In this document: positions 1-11,695 of the stretch, in pieces
How the letters are laid out: every line of letters begins with the position of its first letter
Numbering within the stretch: position 1 is the first letter of the stretch
Source: Stropharia rugosoannulata
Lineage: Eukaryota > Basidiomycota > Agaricomycetes > Agaricales > Strophariaceae
Length of the DNA: 64,000 nucleotides
Direction: 5' to 3'
Assembly (NCBI GenBank): GCA_028532985.1
Contig: JANCIK010000005.1
Location: 3,478,501 to 3,542,500, forward strand
Notes under the pieces: model-generated
Seen by the model: only the letters and a program-made list of their open reading frames with translations
Databases searched by the model: none
What the model was told of the DNA's origin: nothing
Position numbers and translations under genes: made by a program

Positions 1-196
1 CATATTGCGTATTTCCGTTGATTGAGATCAACTCTTCTTTTAGAGCTGAGCGCTGAGGCGAACTTTATCATCTTGTCTCGAGACTACAGAGTCTAATACA
101 CTAGCAGAGCGCGATATGGCCTTTATTATACAATCTCAACAATGTGATAACGGTCAGCGAGACACTATCTGTGGATGATGTGGGGATCTGTCAAGT

Positions 197-481
197 TCAG
201 CTTAGCTTTTGTTGTGATATGGTATTAATTGCGTAGTCAGTAATGGCCTCATTCTTTTCAAGATTCATACTCAAACTGTATCCGGCAGACGTATCACAGC
301 AAACCCTGACCGATATCTGAATTCCATTGTACATAGATTCTCCAACAAACATAGCGTTTGATCCTTTCACATTTTTTAAAAACTTTGAGCGCCCAGTACC
401 CTTAAGCTCCATCCAAGCCGAGATACCCATAATTCTCAGATCGTATTTTCCTAATCTGTAGTAAACTAACCTTTGAGCCAT
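197..481 (-). CDS. small open frame, unknown
   Basis: This is a 94-codon frame on the minus strand that begins with a true ATG, with in-frame stops just upstream. The predicted protein has no signal peptide, membrane helix or motif that I recognise. Its composition is ordinary rather than low-complexity, which is the only argument for it being real. It could equally be an exon of a broken gene, or chance. I assign no function. Confidence 0.18.
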   Translation of the reverse strand: MAQRLVYYRLGKYDLRIMGISAWMELKGTGRSKFLKNVKGSNAMFVGESMYNGIQISVRVCCDTSAGYSLSMNLEKNEAITDYAINTISQQKLS

Positions 482-867
482 TTATTTCTACCGAAACTCA
501 ATCAGTGTTTTACAGATGGACTGCCCCCATTATCATTACAGCTCGTCTCGTCAATAGCCAGTAGGTTTTCTATCCTTTGTACATACATAGTAGGAGCACA
601 GTGTATACCCCATATCTTTATAATTATGACACGCTTTTGTATGAACATGTTTGGCTGACGGAGTCGCGGCATGCAGAGGGTTTGAGCTGGTTATGGAGTG
701 ACAAAAGGAGGTGAAATGCAATGCAATGGTCTGATACCGCCAACCAACCCAATCACATATATGCTATGTGTGTATCTTTGTGCATCTGTGTGCAGCACTG
801 CTATCGTACTTTTGCCAAACTTTTGCATCAGCGGCCGATCAGCGGCTGGCACTTTATGAGTCTATAA

Positions 868-920
868 GCACCGCGCGCGCCAGCGCGCCCAATGCGCGCT
901 GATTGCGCGGCGCGTTAACA
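868..920. repeat. CG-rich self-complementary patch
   Basis: The stretch contains alternating CG runs (GCGCGCGCCAGCGCGC, then GCGCGCTGATTGCGCGGCGCG) that can fold back on themselves. It ends in GTTAAC. The surrounding DNA is AT-richer, so the patch stands out. A comparable CG palindrome next to TTAAC occurs at 51092-51120. The two may be ends of one class of mobile element, but no matching partner end was found. Confidence 0.4.
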
Positions 921-3334
921 GTGCCGTGATGCTTCATGTTATACTATTTACAAATGCTTCACAACATTACTTACATACTACTTTGTTTACTATGTACGCC
1001 CTAAGCCGCAGCGTAGCGAGGCGGAACTTGTGTATTTATAAAATAACCGTCTCATTCAGTCAGGGTTAGGGCTAGCATGTATTTCTTTCGACATGCAGGG
1101 TGCCGCCGGCCTAAGTTAGATTTCTGTCAAACTAGACTACGGAAGCAGCGGTGTGCTCCCGTGTGAGGCCGTAGACGTTCCTATTATGTAGCCCCCGCAC
1201 TCGAGGAACTCGGATAAACTACCTCCGGAATCAGCGCCGATGCGCTCCCGCGGTCGTTCGGCGGGATCGTTGCACCGCGGTTGAGCAGGGTTTAAGGGCA
1301 TAACTTAATACCAAAAGGGTACACACAATCAAGGTACAGTGACATAGCTGCACAGGTGCCGTGACACCCGATTGTTCGAACTTTACCGTTAGAATGGACT
1401 GTGGCACCGTGCATATAAGGGATGCTCACTGTGCAATTTATGTGTGAAGCAAGTGTAAATGTATGTCAAGTTGATGGGCCAGCGCTGTATGTATGTCTTG
1501 ATTGTACCATATTTAAATGAACGCGTCGCATGCTCATTGATTATAAAATATTATGGCTATGATAAGTGATGCTTTGATCCTAATATGCGAACATCTTTGA
1601 AGGAAGGGAGCATTGAGGGAGCAAGGGAAAGGTTATCACGGAGCATCTAGAGAGGTGGTTTCTTCATGTCATGGAGGTGTGAATATTCACGTCAATACCT
1701 TTGCTCCGATGTGAAATACGGACGTTCTGTACTTCCTGAGCAATCAGTTGCAGTGTATCACTGATGCTGTTCTGTATCATGAGTAAAACTACTGGCTGCA
1801 ACATACGTATCTGCATGAGATAGTATATAATATTCAGGACCTGTGAGCGCGATGTTATGATGTTACAAAGAAAGATGGGTTTGTAATATGAAGAAGAATA
1901 GGATGGCATAAAATGATGGCAACTATGAAAATCATGAAATCATGGCTCGCGGATTTTCTGTCCGTACTGTTCTATATTGTTCTATCTTGGCTCCATTGAT
2001 CTAAAGAAGCAGACCTGGAGTTATGCAAGCGACCGTGAAAAATCCAAGAACCTAGTACGCCCACAGAAATTGACAGAATCACCGCTCTGCACATCCACGC
2101 CGATCTTTGATTGTGATTGCGTCTGCATATCTTGACGAAAGATGGACAGGTGACTCACAAGCAACTCACAAGATGTGTTAAGAAGGCGCTGCGCACTGCG
2201 CAACCATCATATATCAGGCGTACGTTGCGCCCAAGCTGCGCTGGCCTATACAGCCTTTGAAAAAACGCTAAGGCGGAAAACACTAGGCTTCCCTTACAGC
2301 CTTATCTTGTCATGAGAGTTCATACGATCGCGCTCCGACAGACATTCCAATTTCAGTATATATTTTTATAAGAGGCGTCTTTAAAGGTGTGTTAATCGCT
2401 GCCTTCAGGGGGGAAGTAGAAGCGAATCTGCTTGGACTTGTGCTTGACTTGTGCATGCAAGTAGCATGCTAACGCCACAGCCGTGGGATTGGCATATTTC
2501 GGCATCTGCCGACTGATTACTATGTGGGGTTTCCGCGCGTCTAAAAATAGATCGCAAAGTCCTCGTTCTCGCAAGTACGATCCAAGTATGATCACCACCT
2601 TCTTCTCACTCCTTGTGTGTGTGTTACCATACTTGCGCTTGTATAGAAATATCTAGTATCTAATATCTCGAAGATGGCGTTTCTATGCTCTCGCAAAGAG
2701 GTAAGCTGATATCAGCGCCGAGTAAGCCCCACACATAACTTGGTAAAGGAATAAGATTCAATTGAACCGTAAGCCCGTCACACTCGCAACATATCTATTG
2801 CGGCAGTTCATTAGGTTCTAAGAAGACGGAAGCACTAGGTCGAGGTAATGCAAACCTTGACAGCTGAGAGAGACTGGGAAAGGATCTAACGGGAACAAGT
2901 AATACGTACAATATGGCATCTACATTTCAATGTTAACTACGCGTTTATATGGACCAAATCAAGTAGCAAAGGTAAGCAAAGGTGTATTCATGACTATCTT
3001 TCGATTGAAGAGGGGGGAGAAGGCCAAAGAGTAAGAAAGGTTACGGATGTGTCAGTGGAGGCCGGGACGGGGTGTATAAAGTAGTCCGTGTAGTAGACCG
3101 GTGAAACGTTGACGACAGGCAGAGTGTATGCAGGCAGGCAGGCAGGTATGAGTGGTTGTCAAAACAGATATGGATTTAATGCAGTGTGAGGAAAATATGA
3201 AGGTACGACACGTTGAGAACACGTTTAAGAAGACTAGAAACTGGAAAACTTTGAAGATATGAACAGAGAAATGTAGTGATACAGTCAAGACGAACAAGAT
3301 TCAGAATGATAACACGTTGGACTAGCACCTGATT

Positions 3335-4093
3335 TCAAGGGATTATCTCGCGGATATCGCGTTCGGACACGCGGATCTCCACTACCTCAACCTCATAATC
3401 CGTCATTGCAGAGTTATTCGAAGAGAGCGAGGTTGAGATGAATCCTCTAGAGTTAGGCGGCGAGGTAGAGGCGATATCTGTAGATGGTGACAATCAGATA
3501 ATGTACACAACAACCGTGGCGTACTTACACCTGTCTTTGATGTACGGAGGCACGAACAGATCCTAGCAAGACGATCCGTTAGTATTCAATTGAACTCTCC
3601 TCCGATGGATACCAGTATTTACCTGATTCCAAACGAATCCCTGACTACGTTGGATGGTGAGGATTGGGCGCAGGGTATACACATGTGGGCGTTTCGGCTT
3701 CCTCTGGCGACGAGGAGGCTCCGGGTCCGGCTCAATTGCCCTCTGCTTTCCCTTTACATCCTTCTTAGCTTCTTGGGAGCCAGGTCCTCCATTCCCCGTA
3801 TGCGCGATATCGCCGTCAATGTCCATGTTGTCAATGTCTTGTGCAGCATCATCGACCTGAGCTGAATCTCCCCGTGGGGCACCAGCACACTCATCAGCCT
3901 CCGAATCGCTTCCGCCCTGTCTAGGGTCGCGGCCCTCGGGATAGTCCTCATCGTCCTCGGAGCACGAATCTGACTCGGAGTCGCTGTAGTCGCCGTCGTC
4001 GTGGATCTGCTCATAACATGCCCATGTCGGGGGAGATGCTGCGCGACCCATGGTGCGACGACGAAAGTAGTACGAGTTGGCGGGGCTGCTCAT
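3335..4093 (-). CDS. acidic protein of unknown function, 3 exons
   Basis: The protein starts MSSPANSYYFRRR at 4093. Roughly residues 30-80 form a strongly acidic Ser/Asp/Glu-rich segment, followed by a basic Arg/Lys/Pro patch (PPRRQRKPKRPH) and then a region ending FVWNQ. Two introns join cleanly. The first begins after CAG with GTAAATAC and ends TTGCTAG; the second begins GTAAGT and ends CTACAG. The joined exons read FVWNQDLFVPPYIKDRYIAS and stay open to a TGA at 3335, giving a tail rich in Ser/Thr and ending EIIP. The alternation of acidic and basic blocks suggests a nuclear or nucleic-acid-associated protein, but that is inference. I do not recognise a named family. The next gene downstream on the other strand is THG1. 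Confidence 0.6.
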
Positions 4094-5218
4094 TATGGAA
4101 TAGGTGTTGCACGGTATCCTCTCAGCAGTGTTGACTGTTGTATTGGTGGTGGTAGTGGTGGAAGTGAGTGCACTGCCGGTGATTAGCGCGAGGCTTACGC
4201 GAGGCGGTGGAGGTCACAATTAACCATATTAGGAATGCCCCTGTGCGGTACATTTCACAGAAGTGACTCACCTTCCCTTGCCCCGCAGATAAGGCGCCTA
4301 CTATTTTTCAGAAACCTTGTGTACGTATCGTATATGCTGCCACATTAATTGAGAGACTCCAAAGACGACGTCTGGAACGTTTAATTACCAAAAGAAATCA
4401 AAGCAGGCAGAAAGTGACATGTACAACACAAATCGTGGCTGTGTTAAATCATTAACATAAGACATGCCTTTTAGTACAAACCAAATTCTCTCTGGACCGT
4501 ATGTATGGGCTCCCGGCTGAAAAACAGTATACAATCTACGTCTTTACATGTTCACTACAGCTTTGAAATCGTATTGTATATCAAAGGCCGACTTGGAGAA
4601 ACCTCTGCCAGCAGTATATTCAACTCCAGGATAAAAAGCCGTAGTATGCGTGTATGGCTTGTCCAAAACCTATGGTTTCTCCACTAACTCGTGCGTCTCA
4701 TTACCTTATTTTGTATAAGTTTAATCAGGGTTTGCTTTGAGTTTTCTGCTTTGAGAGGTAAACTGATCTATGACCGGAAGATAATTAACTGATTTATTTA
4801 GCTTGCATTCACATTTGACCATATCACTCTACCTGGCTGCTGCATTATTCTGACTACGTTCATTATAAAAGTCTCCCAGTCAGGGTTGCTTGGTTACAAG
4901 TTTGTTGCGTTATTCAATTCAGGAAGACTAACTTTTCAACTCCGATTGAATGACCGCACTATCTACTGCCGGTAAACCAAAACAAGTTAGCGTAAATCTT
5001 TCAACATAACTTCGAGCAGGTGTCCTCTGGTGCCCTCTAGCCTTCCACTACGCGTCATAGTGTATGTCTACTTACAGAAGCCCTGTCCTATCTGATTTAT
5101 ATCTTGGATTCGGCAAGAACCAAAGTATATGACAGTGACAAACGGGCTCATCTTCAGTTTCCAGTAGTATCTGAATTTTTAGATCCCAATCGCAACCCTC
5201 TTCAGTCCACTCTCCATG
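4094..5218. other. intergenic, divergent promoters
   Basis: This 1.1 kb lies between the divergently oriented acidic-protein gene and THG1, so it must hold both promoters. I see only short chance frames and no clear TATA box at the expected distance from either start. Confidence 0.5.
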
Positions 5219-7036
5219 ATGGCAAACTCGAAATTTGCATACGTACGCAACTTTGAACTGCCGGACCCGTTGCTTCCTGGAACATACATGCTTTTTCGGC
5301 TGGACGGGCACTCCTTCCATCGGTAGGCCGTTAGAACATTTATGTGGCTTTAAAAAGTAAAGCTGGAGCCATCGGTAGATTTTCGGAGAGGCACGAGTTC
5401 ACGAAACCTAACGATATCCGCGCGCTGCAACTAATGGACCAAGCGGCGAAGGACGTGATGGAAGAGTACCCCGATATTGTACTAGCATTTGGCGAGTCGG
5501 ACGAATTTAGGTGAGCAAGACATGAACATGACATACATATATGCACGCAGCTCTTCGCGGGAGAAGGAACAGGTCATTCCGACCTGGGACATTTATCTTT
5601 GCCAGGCGTAATTCGAGATAACAAACGCGCGGTGACGTTGCCGTGTCCCTGTGTTCCTGTCTTCGCCGTCGTTCGTCCATACCGAAGCTGAAGTCCATGT
5701 CCGATGTCATCACCCAGCTGATTGGCACATGATAAGAATTTGCCTATTTGCATATACGGATCTTCGGAGGAATAGGAATGACGCAAGAGAAGGAGTTTGG
5801 CAAATATATGCGCGACCAATACGCAGCGTCTAAACGCGTTGAATGGCGCTCCATCTCCCGTCTTTACATATGGGTGCTCTATGTCACCGCAATGTTATCC
5901 TTCCAGGATTTATTGGGATCTAATGCTTTGTTCCGTCAGGATAGCTTTCTCTTACGAAGATCGACATCCCTTTACAACCGGCGCCAGGCCAAAATTGTGT
6001 CTACCCTAACCTCGCTATTTACGTCTTGTTATGTCTTCCACTGGTCCAAGTACTTCCCGGACCGCCCTCTGCTCTATCCGCCGTCGTTTGATGGACGTAT
6101 CGTACTCTATCCCACAGATAAAAATGTGCGGGACTATTTCGCATGGAGACAGGCCGACAGTACGTTTCCGCCTCTTCCATGATCATTATGTATCCATTTA
6201 CGCAGCTGTTTTAGCCCACATCAATAATCTGTATAACACCACATTCTGGGCTCTAGTCCAGCAAGGAGGGCAGACGACGACCGAGGCACATGCTACTCTA
6301 AAGGTATTTTTCCAGTCGTATGCTATCTACTGGCTAGCTCACGTGGACCTTCTAGGGGACCTTTGCGAAAGACAAGCATGAAATCCTCTTTTCGCGTTTC
6401 GGCATCAACTACAACAAACTTAATGACCAATACCGCAAAGGCAGTGTCCTGCTTCGTGAAGAGGTAAGTCACATTGCCGCTGCAGACGACATTAATCTCC
6501 GTTACTTCTTGTTACTTGAGATCATACGCTGACCCCCCCTATGCTATTTTATCATGTTCCGTCAGATTACGCCCATCGCAGAAAATCTCTCAAGTGGAAG
6601 TAACGATGCTCCTTTGAGAAGTAGCGCGTCCCAGCCGGGACCAACACCGTCTCAGGTCCCAACTAAAAGCGCCACTCCAGCAAGAACAATGTCAGAGGGA
6701 AAGGCTGCCGGAGAAACTTCCAGCACTTTACTCATATCCGAAGGTCGCGCCGCACCCCCAACATCGGGTGAGGTATCAATGAGCTCGGCAGCAGCGGCAC
6801 AGCCCACGCCAGAGTCCATACCGCAGTCAGATAATAAAAAGAAGGTTGTCTCTGCAACAACAGAAGGGGGAAACACGCATGGCGCCCTGCTTCAAGAGGC
6901 TAGCGCGCAAAAGAGTAAGACGAAGAAGGAGAAGAAGGGCACTCAGCCGCTGCCGGCGACGAGAATAGTTGTGCTGCATTGCGACCTGATCAAGGACGAG
7001 TTCTGGGACGCGCATCCTGGCATATTGGCCGAGTAA
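5219..7036 (+). CDS. THG1: tRNA-His guanylyltransferase
   Basis: Thg1 adds the extra 5' guanosine (G-1) to tRNA-His, which histidyl-tRNA synthetase needs for recognition. Six exons join in phase (5219-5322, 5379-5510, 5945-6159, 6215-6303, 6356-6463, 6566-7036), giving about 372 residues. The start follows a doublet ATGATG; the second ATG gives MANSKFAYVRNFE, the usual family start. Metal-binding and catalytic residues are visible: the Asp in FRLDGHSFHRF, the Asp-Glu pair in FGESDEF, and the signature HINNLYNTTFW. The C-terminus, VVLHCDLIKDEFWDAHP, is also typical. Two features are odd. Intron 2 is 434 nt while the others are about 50-100 nt. A Ser/Ala/Lys-rich insert of roughly 110 residues separates the core from the C-terminal motif. 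The gene converges on UBP8. Confidence 0.95.
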
Positions 7037-7764
7037 CCTCGTTTAATGAGGATCTTATTCTTGGATAATACGATATGTTTAGTAGACGTGGTACTAATTT
7101 CAATCTCGTCTTCGTTATTTTCATGTGTTTCTGATATACACTATAGGGAATTATTCTGGGCGAGTCGATATTTATGCCTAGTTCTATTTCCGTTGGATAT
7201 CTAATTATTGCGAGGCAACGCTCTTCAGTTCGGCCTCCCTGCAATATTTTACTCGATGGAGGGTATAAATCACTTTGTAAATATAATTCAATAGCTTACG
7301 CAAATTCATGATATATGGATAAACTGGTACAAGCACGCCAGCACTCCCGTTAATTCGTGTCATAATATCGTATGAACGAAATGCACTCGATCGCTCTTCT
7401 CATCCAAGTGTCTATTTTCCTCGTCATCCATCGCGACGCCTTCCCGCTCTCCAGGGTCTACTAGATCGGACCATCTTTCTACCACCAAACAAGGCAGCAA
7501 CTTCAGTTTACTTGTTTCAGTTAATTTGTGCATATACGCCGCAAATGTCTTCCATCTTACACTTTCTGGACGAAGTCGAACGTCCTTCAAACACCACAAG
7601 CACCCAAATTTACGTTCTAATCGTTTCAAATATATCCCATCTAATTATACACGACCCCGAGCAGGGGCTCTAGATTTAGTACACTATCCAGCAATGTAAA
7701 CCAATCCTACAAGCAATAACTCCTTTGCGGTATGAAAATTCATCGACACAGTCCATCATCTGGA
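7037..7764. other. convergent intergenic region
   Basis: This 0.7 kb lies between the 3' ends of THG1 and UBP8. A minus-strand open frame at 7360-7629 (89 codons, without an ATG at its head) has no recognisable motif and is not counted as a gene. Otherwise the region looks like two 3' untranslated regions. Confidence 0.5.
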
Positions 7765-10142
7765 TCATATGAGCGTCAGCAGATCGTCTTCCACCTCCCG
7801 CATCCTAGCGGCCTCCTTCTCCTTCTCCAACTCCTTTGCCTTTTCCAGCTCTTTCTCCTTCTCTTTCTCGAGCTCTTTCTCCCGCTGCGCTTCCGCATCC
7901 CGCGTCAGAACGTATGAAGGAGTCGAGTTTGGTTTGTAATCCAGTTGCCTCTTAACATAGAAACACATGTACGCGGCGGAGCTGAGGCATGCGTTCAAGT
8001 TCGACGGGGTAACCCTGTTCGTATGGTTAGTAAATAGATAACATGTAAACGAAAGACATGACCAAAAAAGTAAAGCAAGCAGCAATTTTTAAACGGAGCA
8101 GAGCGTAAATTTACTCACTTATCGTCATCGAAGCGATACCACTGCAGAATAAAAATCGTCGATCAGCTCCCTAAAGGAAGACGTATGAGAATATGTGCTA
8201 CACTTACATCGTCTTGAAAGCGCGCATAATTGGTATAGTGGCCGGTGTCGATGTGCCCCTCGTGGTTGATGACGGCGAAAAGGTCGTACTCGTACATAGA
8301 CTCCCGACCTGTGTACGCATATCTGCGCCACAGAGTAGTTAAGTCTCGGGTCCACCAGGACGATCATAGCAGACTTACGACGACGAAGCGTGGTCTTTCG
8401 AGTCTTTCATGGCCAGTGTGGTATATGGTGCCATGTTTATCGATGCGGGGAAGCGGACGGGGGCGTCGATCTTGCGCGCCGCAGATTTGTTGGCGGTCTT
8501 GTGTTCGAATCTCTGGAGGGAGAACAACATGACATTAGTCCCCACAGAGATACCGAAGCCTGTTGCGGGACGATAAAATTTCCCCACCGACCTTGAATTG
8601 AAAGCTGAGTACGGGAGGTAGCTTGCGGATGCTCAGGCGTTTGCTCGCTTCCTGATGACGATTGATTCAGGTATAGACAACATAAAGTGTGAGATGAGAG
8701 CAATAAACGCACATGAGCTTTGCCGCATTTGCTACATGTGTAATTAGGGCTGAGTTTCTCTGGCAGCGTGAACCTATAATTTGCATTATAAATCTTAGCC
8801 CCGTTCTTTCAGCGTGATGTATTAACATACCTTCGCAAACAGGATGCGAGTGTGTTCTCTACCGGGTTGCCCTCCCCGCCCTTGCCGCGTAGCTCGAGAC
8901 TGATGTCTAGCATCGGGTCGACAGTGCTTGTAACGTTCCCACAGCGCTCGCACCTCACGTCGCTCTGAAGCTGCCCGGCGAATGTGGAATGGATGATGCA
9001 ATTACACGACACGTTCGTAGAGCCGCGTGACGTTGAGTGAATTTGGTTCAGCGCAGTGATGAAAAATTCGTGAGCATCCTGTTGCGCGTATCCTGAAAGG
9101 TCTGCGGAAGCCTTCCAGGCCGCAACCAAAAAAGTGATAGGCCCGTAGGGTGACACATTATCAGCATATATCTTGTGAAACACAGGTGGTAGAATTAGTA
9201 CAATGTGGTACATGTGGATCTCCGCAATTAAGATAATCATTTGATTGCTCACCTCACTGAAGAGTTTGTCCATCTCACAGCTCGCGCAGCTCTCGATTTT
9301 GCATTGCTTATGATTATGTTTATCACTCAGGAAATAGTTGCGGAGTAGGGGATTGTGCACGAAGCACTGTAGCACAACATTCAGAAAGCAGGTCTGACCC
9401 AAGTTAAGCAAGCCACGGCGACCTAAAATGAATTATTTGAATTTCTTTTCTGCAATCAGAACAAGCTTCGTTACCTTGACAAGGGACGGATTCCGCCTGT
9501 TCAAGAATGGCGGACTCTTGACTACTGGGGACCCACGCCTTGAAGTGTTCTCGCGGCTTCTTCGATACTGAAAACAAGACCGTGAAGTCTAAAATAGTAC
9601 AAAAAGCGGCCTAGTACATACGCTGAAATTTCGCATGTTTTGCCTCGGCCGATACGACAGCATCAAGATGCAGGCTATCGAGTTTCGCGTCATATATGAA
9701 GTCGTCGCATTCCGCGCAGAACAGGTAACCCGTCTTTGAATCGGCGCCTGCAAAAAAAGAAAAGAACGTAAATACGAATCGCAGAGATTCTAAGGCCGCA
9801 TACAGAAAGAATGTCCGCGCTCCTTAAGGTGACGCAGTGTATGACCGTCTGGCCAGCAGCCCGTATATGGGCACTGAAGGCATGCCATTGGCCGTGAGAG
9901 AGGTATGTCGCATGTACCGCAGGTCGGCGCAGCTATCTACGGAACCAAGCCGACTTTAAATATTTGTGACGATGCAGAATCACGGAACGCACCTTTCTCC
10001 GTTTGCTAGGGCGGGTCCCTTGTAAGCTTCGATAAGCACTCCAGGAGACCACGGCCGAGTACTTCTTGATCACGACATCCCGGAAGACTTCATCGTCCAG
10101 GACAGTTGTAATGTGAGGGCAGGATAATGTGTCACCAGCCAT
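7765..10142 (-). CDS. UBP8: ubiquitin hydrolase of the SAGA complex (Ubp8/USP22 type)
   Basis: Ubp8/USP22 removes ubiquitin from histone H2B as part of the SAGA deubiquitinase module in the nucleus. The N-terminal half is a zinc-finger UBP domain: CPHI near the start, then TCGTC, CLQCPYTGCW, HTLRHLKERGHSF and FCAECDDF. The peptidase domain follows, with the catalytic Cys in LGQTCFLN, the QQDAHEF box, a CxxC pair in VRCERCGN, the RFEHKT motif and the catalytic His in HIDTGHYTNYARF. The protein ends in a highly charged Glu/Lys repeat likely to be a coiled coil. At least eight exons are needed. I place the start at ATG 10142 (MAGDTLSCPHI), but the frame stays open upstream to about 10253, and a tiny 5' exon (ATGGCATTT, about 10288) joined by a 36-nt intron is possible. 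The gene is divergent from the HIT gene. Confidence 0.92.
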
Positions 10143-10944
10143 ATTAAAACTTTGACAAAGGTTCTCGACTCCTGAGGACAGTGTGTACACTTCGTTCTTT
10201 GGAAGCGGCACGACGACAGTTACAACTTCAAACTCGTCAACCTACTATGAAAACGAGTATTACTTAATTTGAGTCACAAATGCCATTTCACTGGTCAGAC
10301 TCACAGATTTATGCGTTCATGTAGATTAGAGATTCTGTCTTATGAACAGTAATGGTCACAATTTGGTCGTAAGACCTGTAGCAGTTGTGTAGCAAGTTGG
10401 TCAATGGCAAGCGACTTGCAAGTTGCAGTCAATTAATGATCGCATGTGTCCGTCACGTCACGTGTGTCGCGAGCAGTGTGACAGAACTTGGCCATTGCCA
10501 ACGGTGGAGTCCGCTGTCCCACTTAACCAACACTTAACGGTGCTCTTCGCTGACCATCATTGGCGCCGACTCGAGCTATTCCCAGTTCTGAATAATCTAA
10601 TCATTTAAATCCTATTCTCTATCCATAATTACTTTCTTGTCAATTACTGCTACTCAGCGAAGTCGACGTGAGCACTGAACACCGTACTCAACCCAAACTC
10701 AAGTTCAACCCGTACTGCTGACGATTTACGAAATTGGAAACAGTAATCTGGCCCAGTGAAAGGCTCTTGATAGGAACAAGCCTTACTACCGCCAAGGCGG
10801 ATAATACAACACGAATACGTCAAGAGTATATAACGAAGTTTTGTGCTTTCGACGCGGACCTTTCTTTTATTTCAACGGAACAGGTTGCAGGGATCATCCC
10901 ATACCTAAGCAGTAGTTGGAGTCCCCGTGCATAGCTCGTCCACA
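10143..10944. promoter_or_regulatory. shared divergent promoter region
   Basis: About 0.8 kb separates the starts of UBP8 (-) and the HIT-domain gene (+). A TATATAA sequence near 10827 lies about 120 nt upstream of the HIT ATG and may serve that gene. Other frames here are short and unconvincing. Confidence 0.4.
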
Positions 10945-11695
10945 ATGGTGGCTATCTTAACTGCATTAGTATCATGTATTAAAGGCCCGTTCCAGCACGA
11001 TCCAAGTGACGCCGTGCAAGACATTTTACCATCGTGCAAGTTCTGCCATGCTTCAGTGGAGAACGGTTACAAGATCGTGTACGAGGTACGAATGACTCCA
11101 ATTTCGACGAGTATCAAGTCTGACGGAACAGTAGGATGAACATTTTATGGCGTTCAAGGACCGCAAGCCAGCAGCTATGCATCATTACCTTGTAATTCCA
11201 AGGAAGCATATCGGTACGAAGAATGTTGTTCTACTAATCCGTCTCTGACCGATATGTTCGCAGAAAGCGTCAAGTCATTGACACAGTCGGATGTCCCTCT
11301 TTGTAAGTCGATTTCAATTAATATGAAAGAATATCTCACATAACTCTAAATCAACGTAACAGTGAGACGAATGAATACTATCGGTCACAAGGTTTTGAAT
11401 GACATGGACGTACCAGAACATCTGCACAAGTGAATACTGTCAGAAATAGTGGTCTGCTGGTCCCCAACTGACAAAATTCCTCAGGACAGGTTTTCACATA
11501 CCTCCGTTCAATTCTGTCTATCATTTACATCTTCATGTGCAAGGTCTTCCATATCTATCTAGCACTCGGGCGGCCAAATATCCCGTGGCTGTCGGGACCA
11601 ATGGCAACAGCAAAGGGTCAAGCTGGTTCGTTGAGACACAGCAGGCTATCCAAATTCTGGAGAGGGGAAGGCGCGTGAGCGTTTTGCCCTGCTGA
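10945..11695 (+). CDS. HIT-domain protein (HINT3/aprataxin-like branch)
   Basis: HIT proteins are nucleotide hydrolases or transferases that use a histidine triad. Five exons (10945-11085, 11135-11213, 11264-11302, 11363-11429, 11485-11695) join exactly in phase to give 178 residues. The protein shows the CKFC pair seen in HINT3-like members, the core EDEHFMAFKDRKPAAMHHY, the LVIPRKHI strand and the histidine triad YHLHLHVQG; the middle His should be the nucleophile. The C-terminus KGSSWFVETQQAIQILE is typical of fungal members. There is no signal peptide, so a cytosolic or nuclear location is likely. I chose ATG 10945 (MVAILTALVS); an in-frame GTG lies 18 nt upstream but is not a plausible start. 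The exact substrate cannot be read from sequence. Confidence 0.92.

Larger units (their letters stand above)
1..3334. other. gene-poor stretch, no convincing gene
   Basis: Only short open frames occur here and none shows a recognisable domain or a chain of splice-compatible exons. The longest ATG-started one is the 94-codon frame at 197-481 on the minus strand, listed separately. Two things stand out. One is a CG-rich, self-complementary patch near 870-920. The other is a short GGCA-type repeat near 3131-3146. The stretch may hold decayed mobile DNA, but I see no terminal repeats that would prove it. Confidence 0.5.

Noticed and set aside
825..930. Possible terminal repeats of a small transposon (GCATCAGCGGC... 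/ ...GCCGTGATGC)
   Set aside because: Only about ten bases pair and no flanking duplication is present, so it was kept only as a CG-rich patch.
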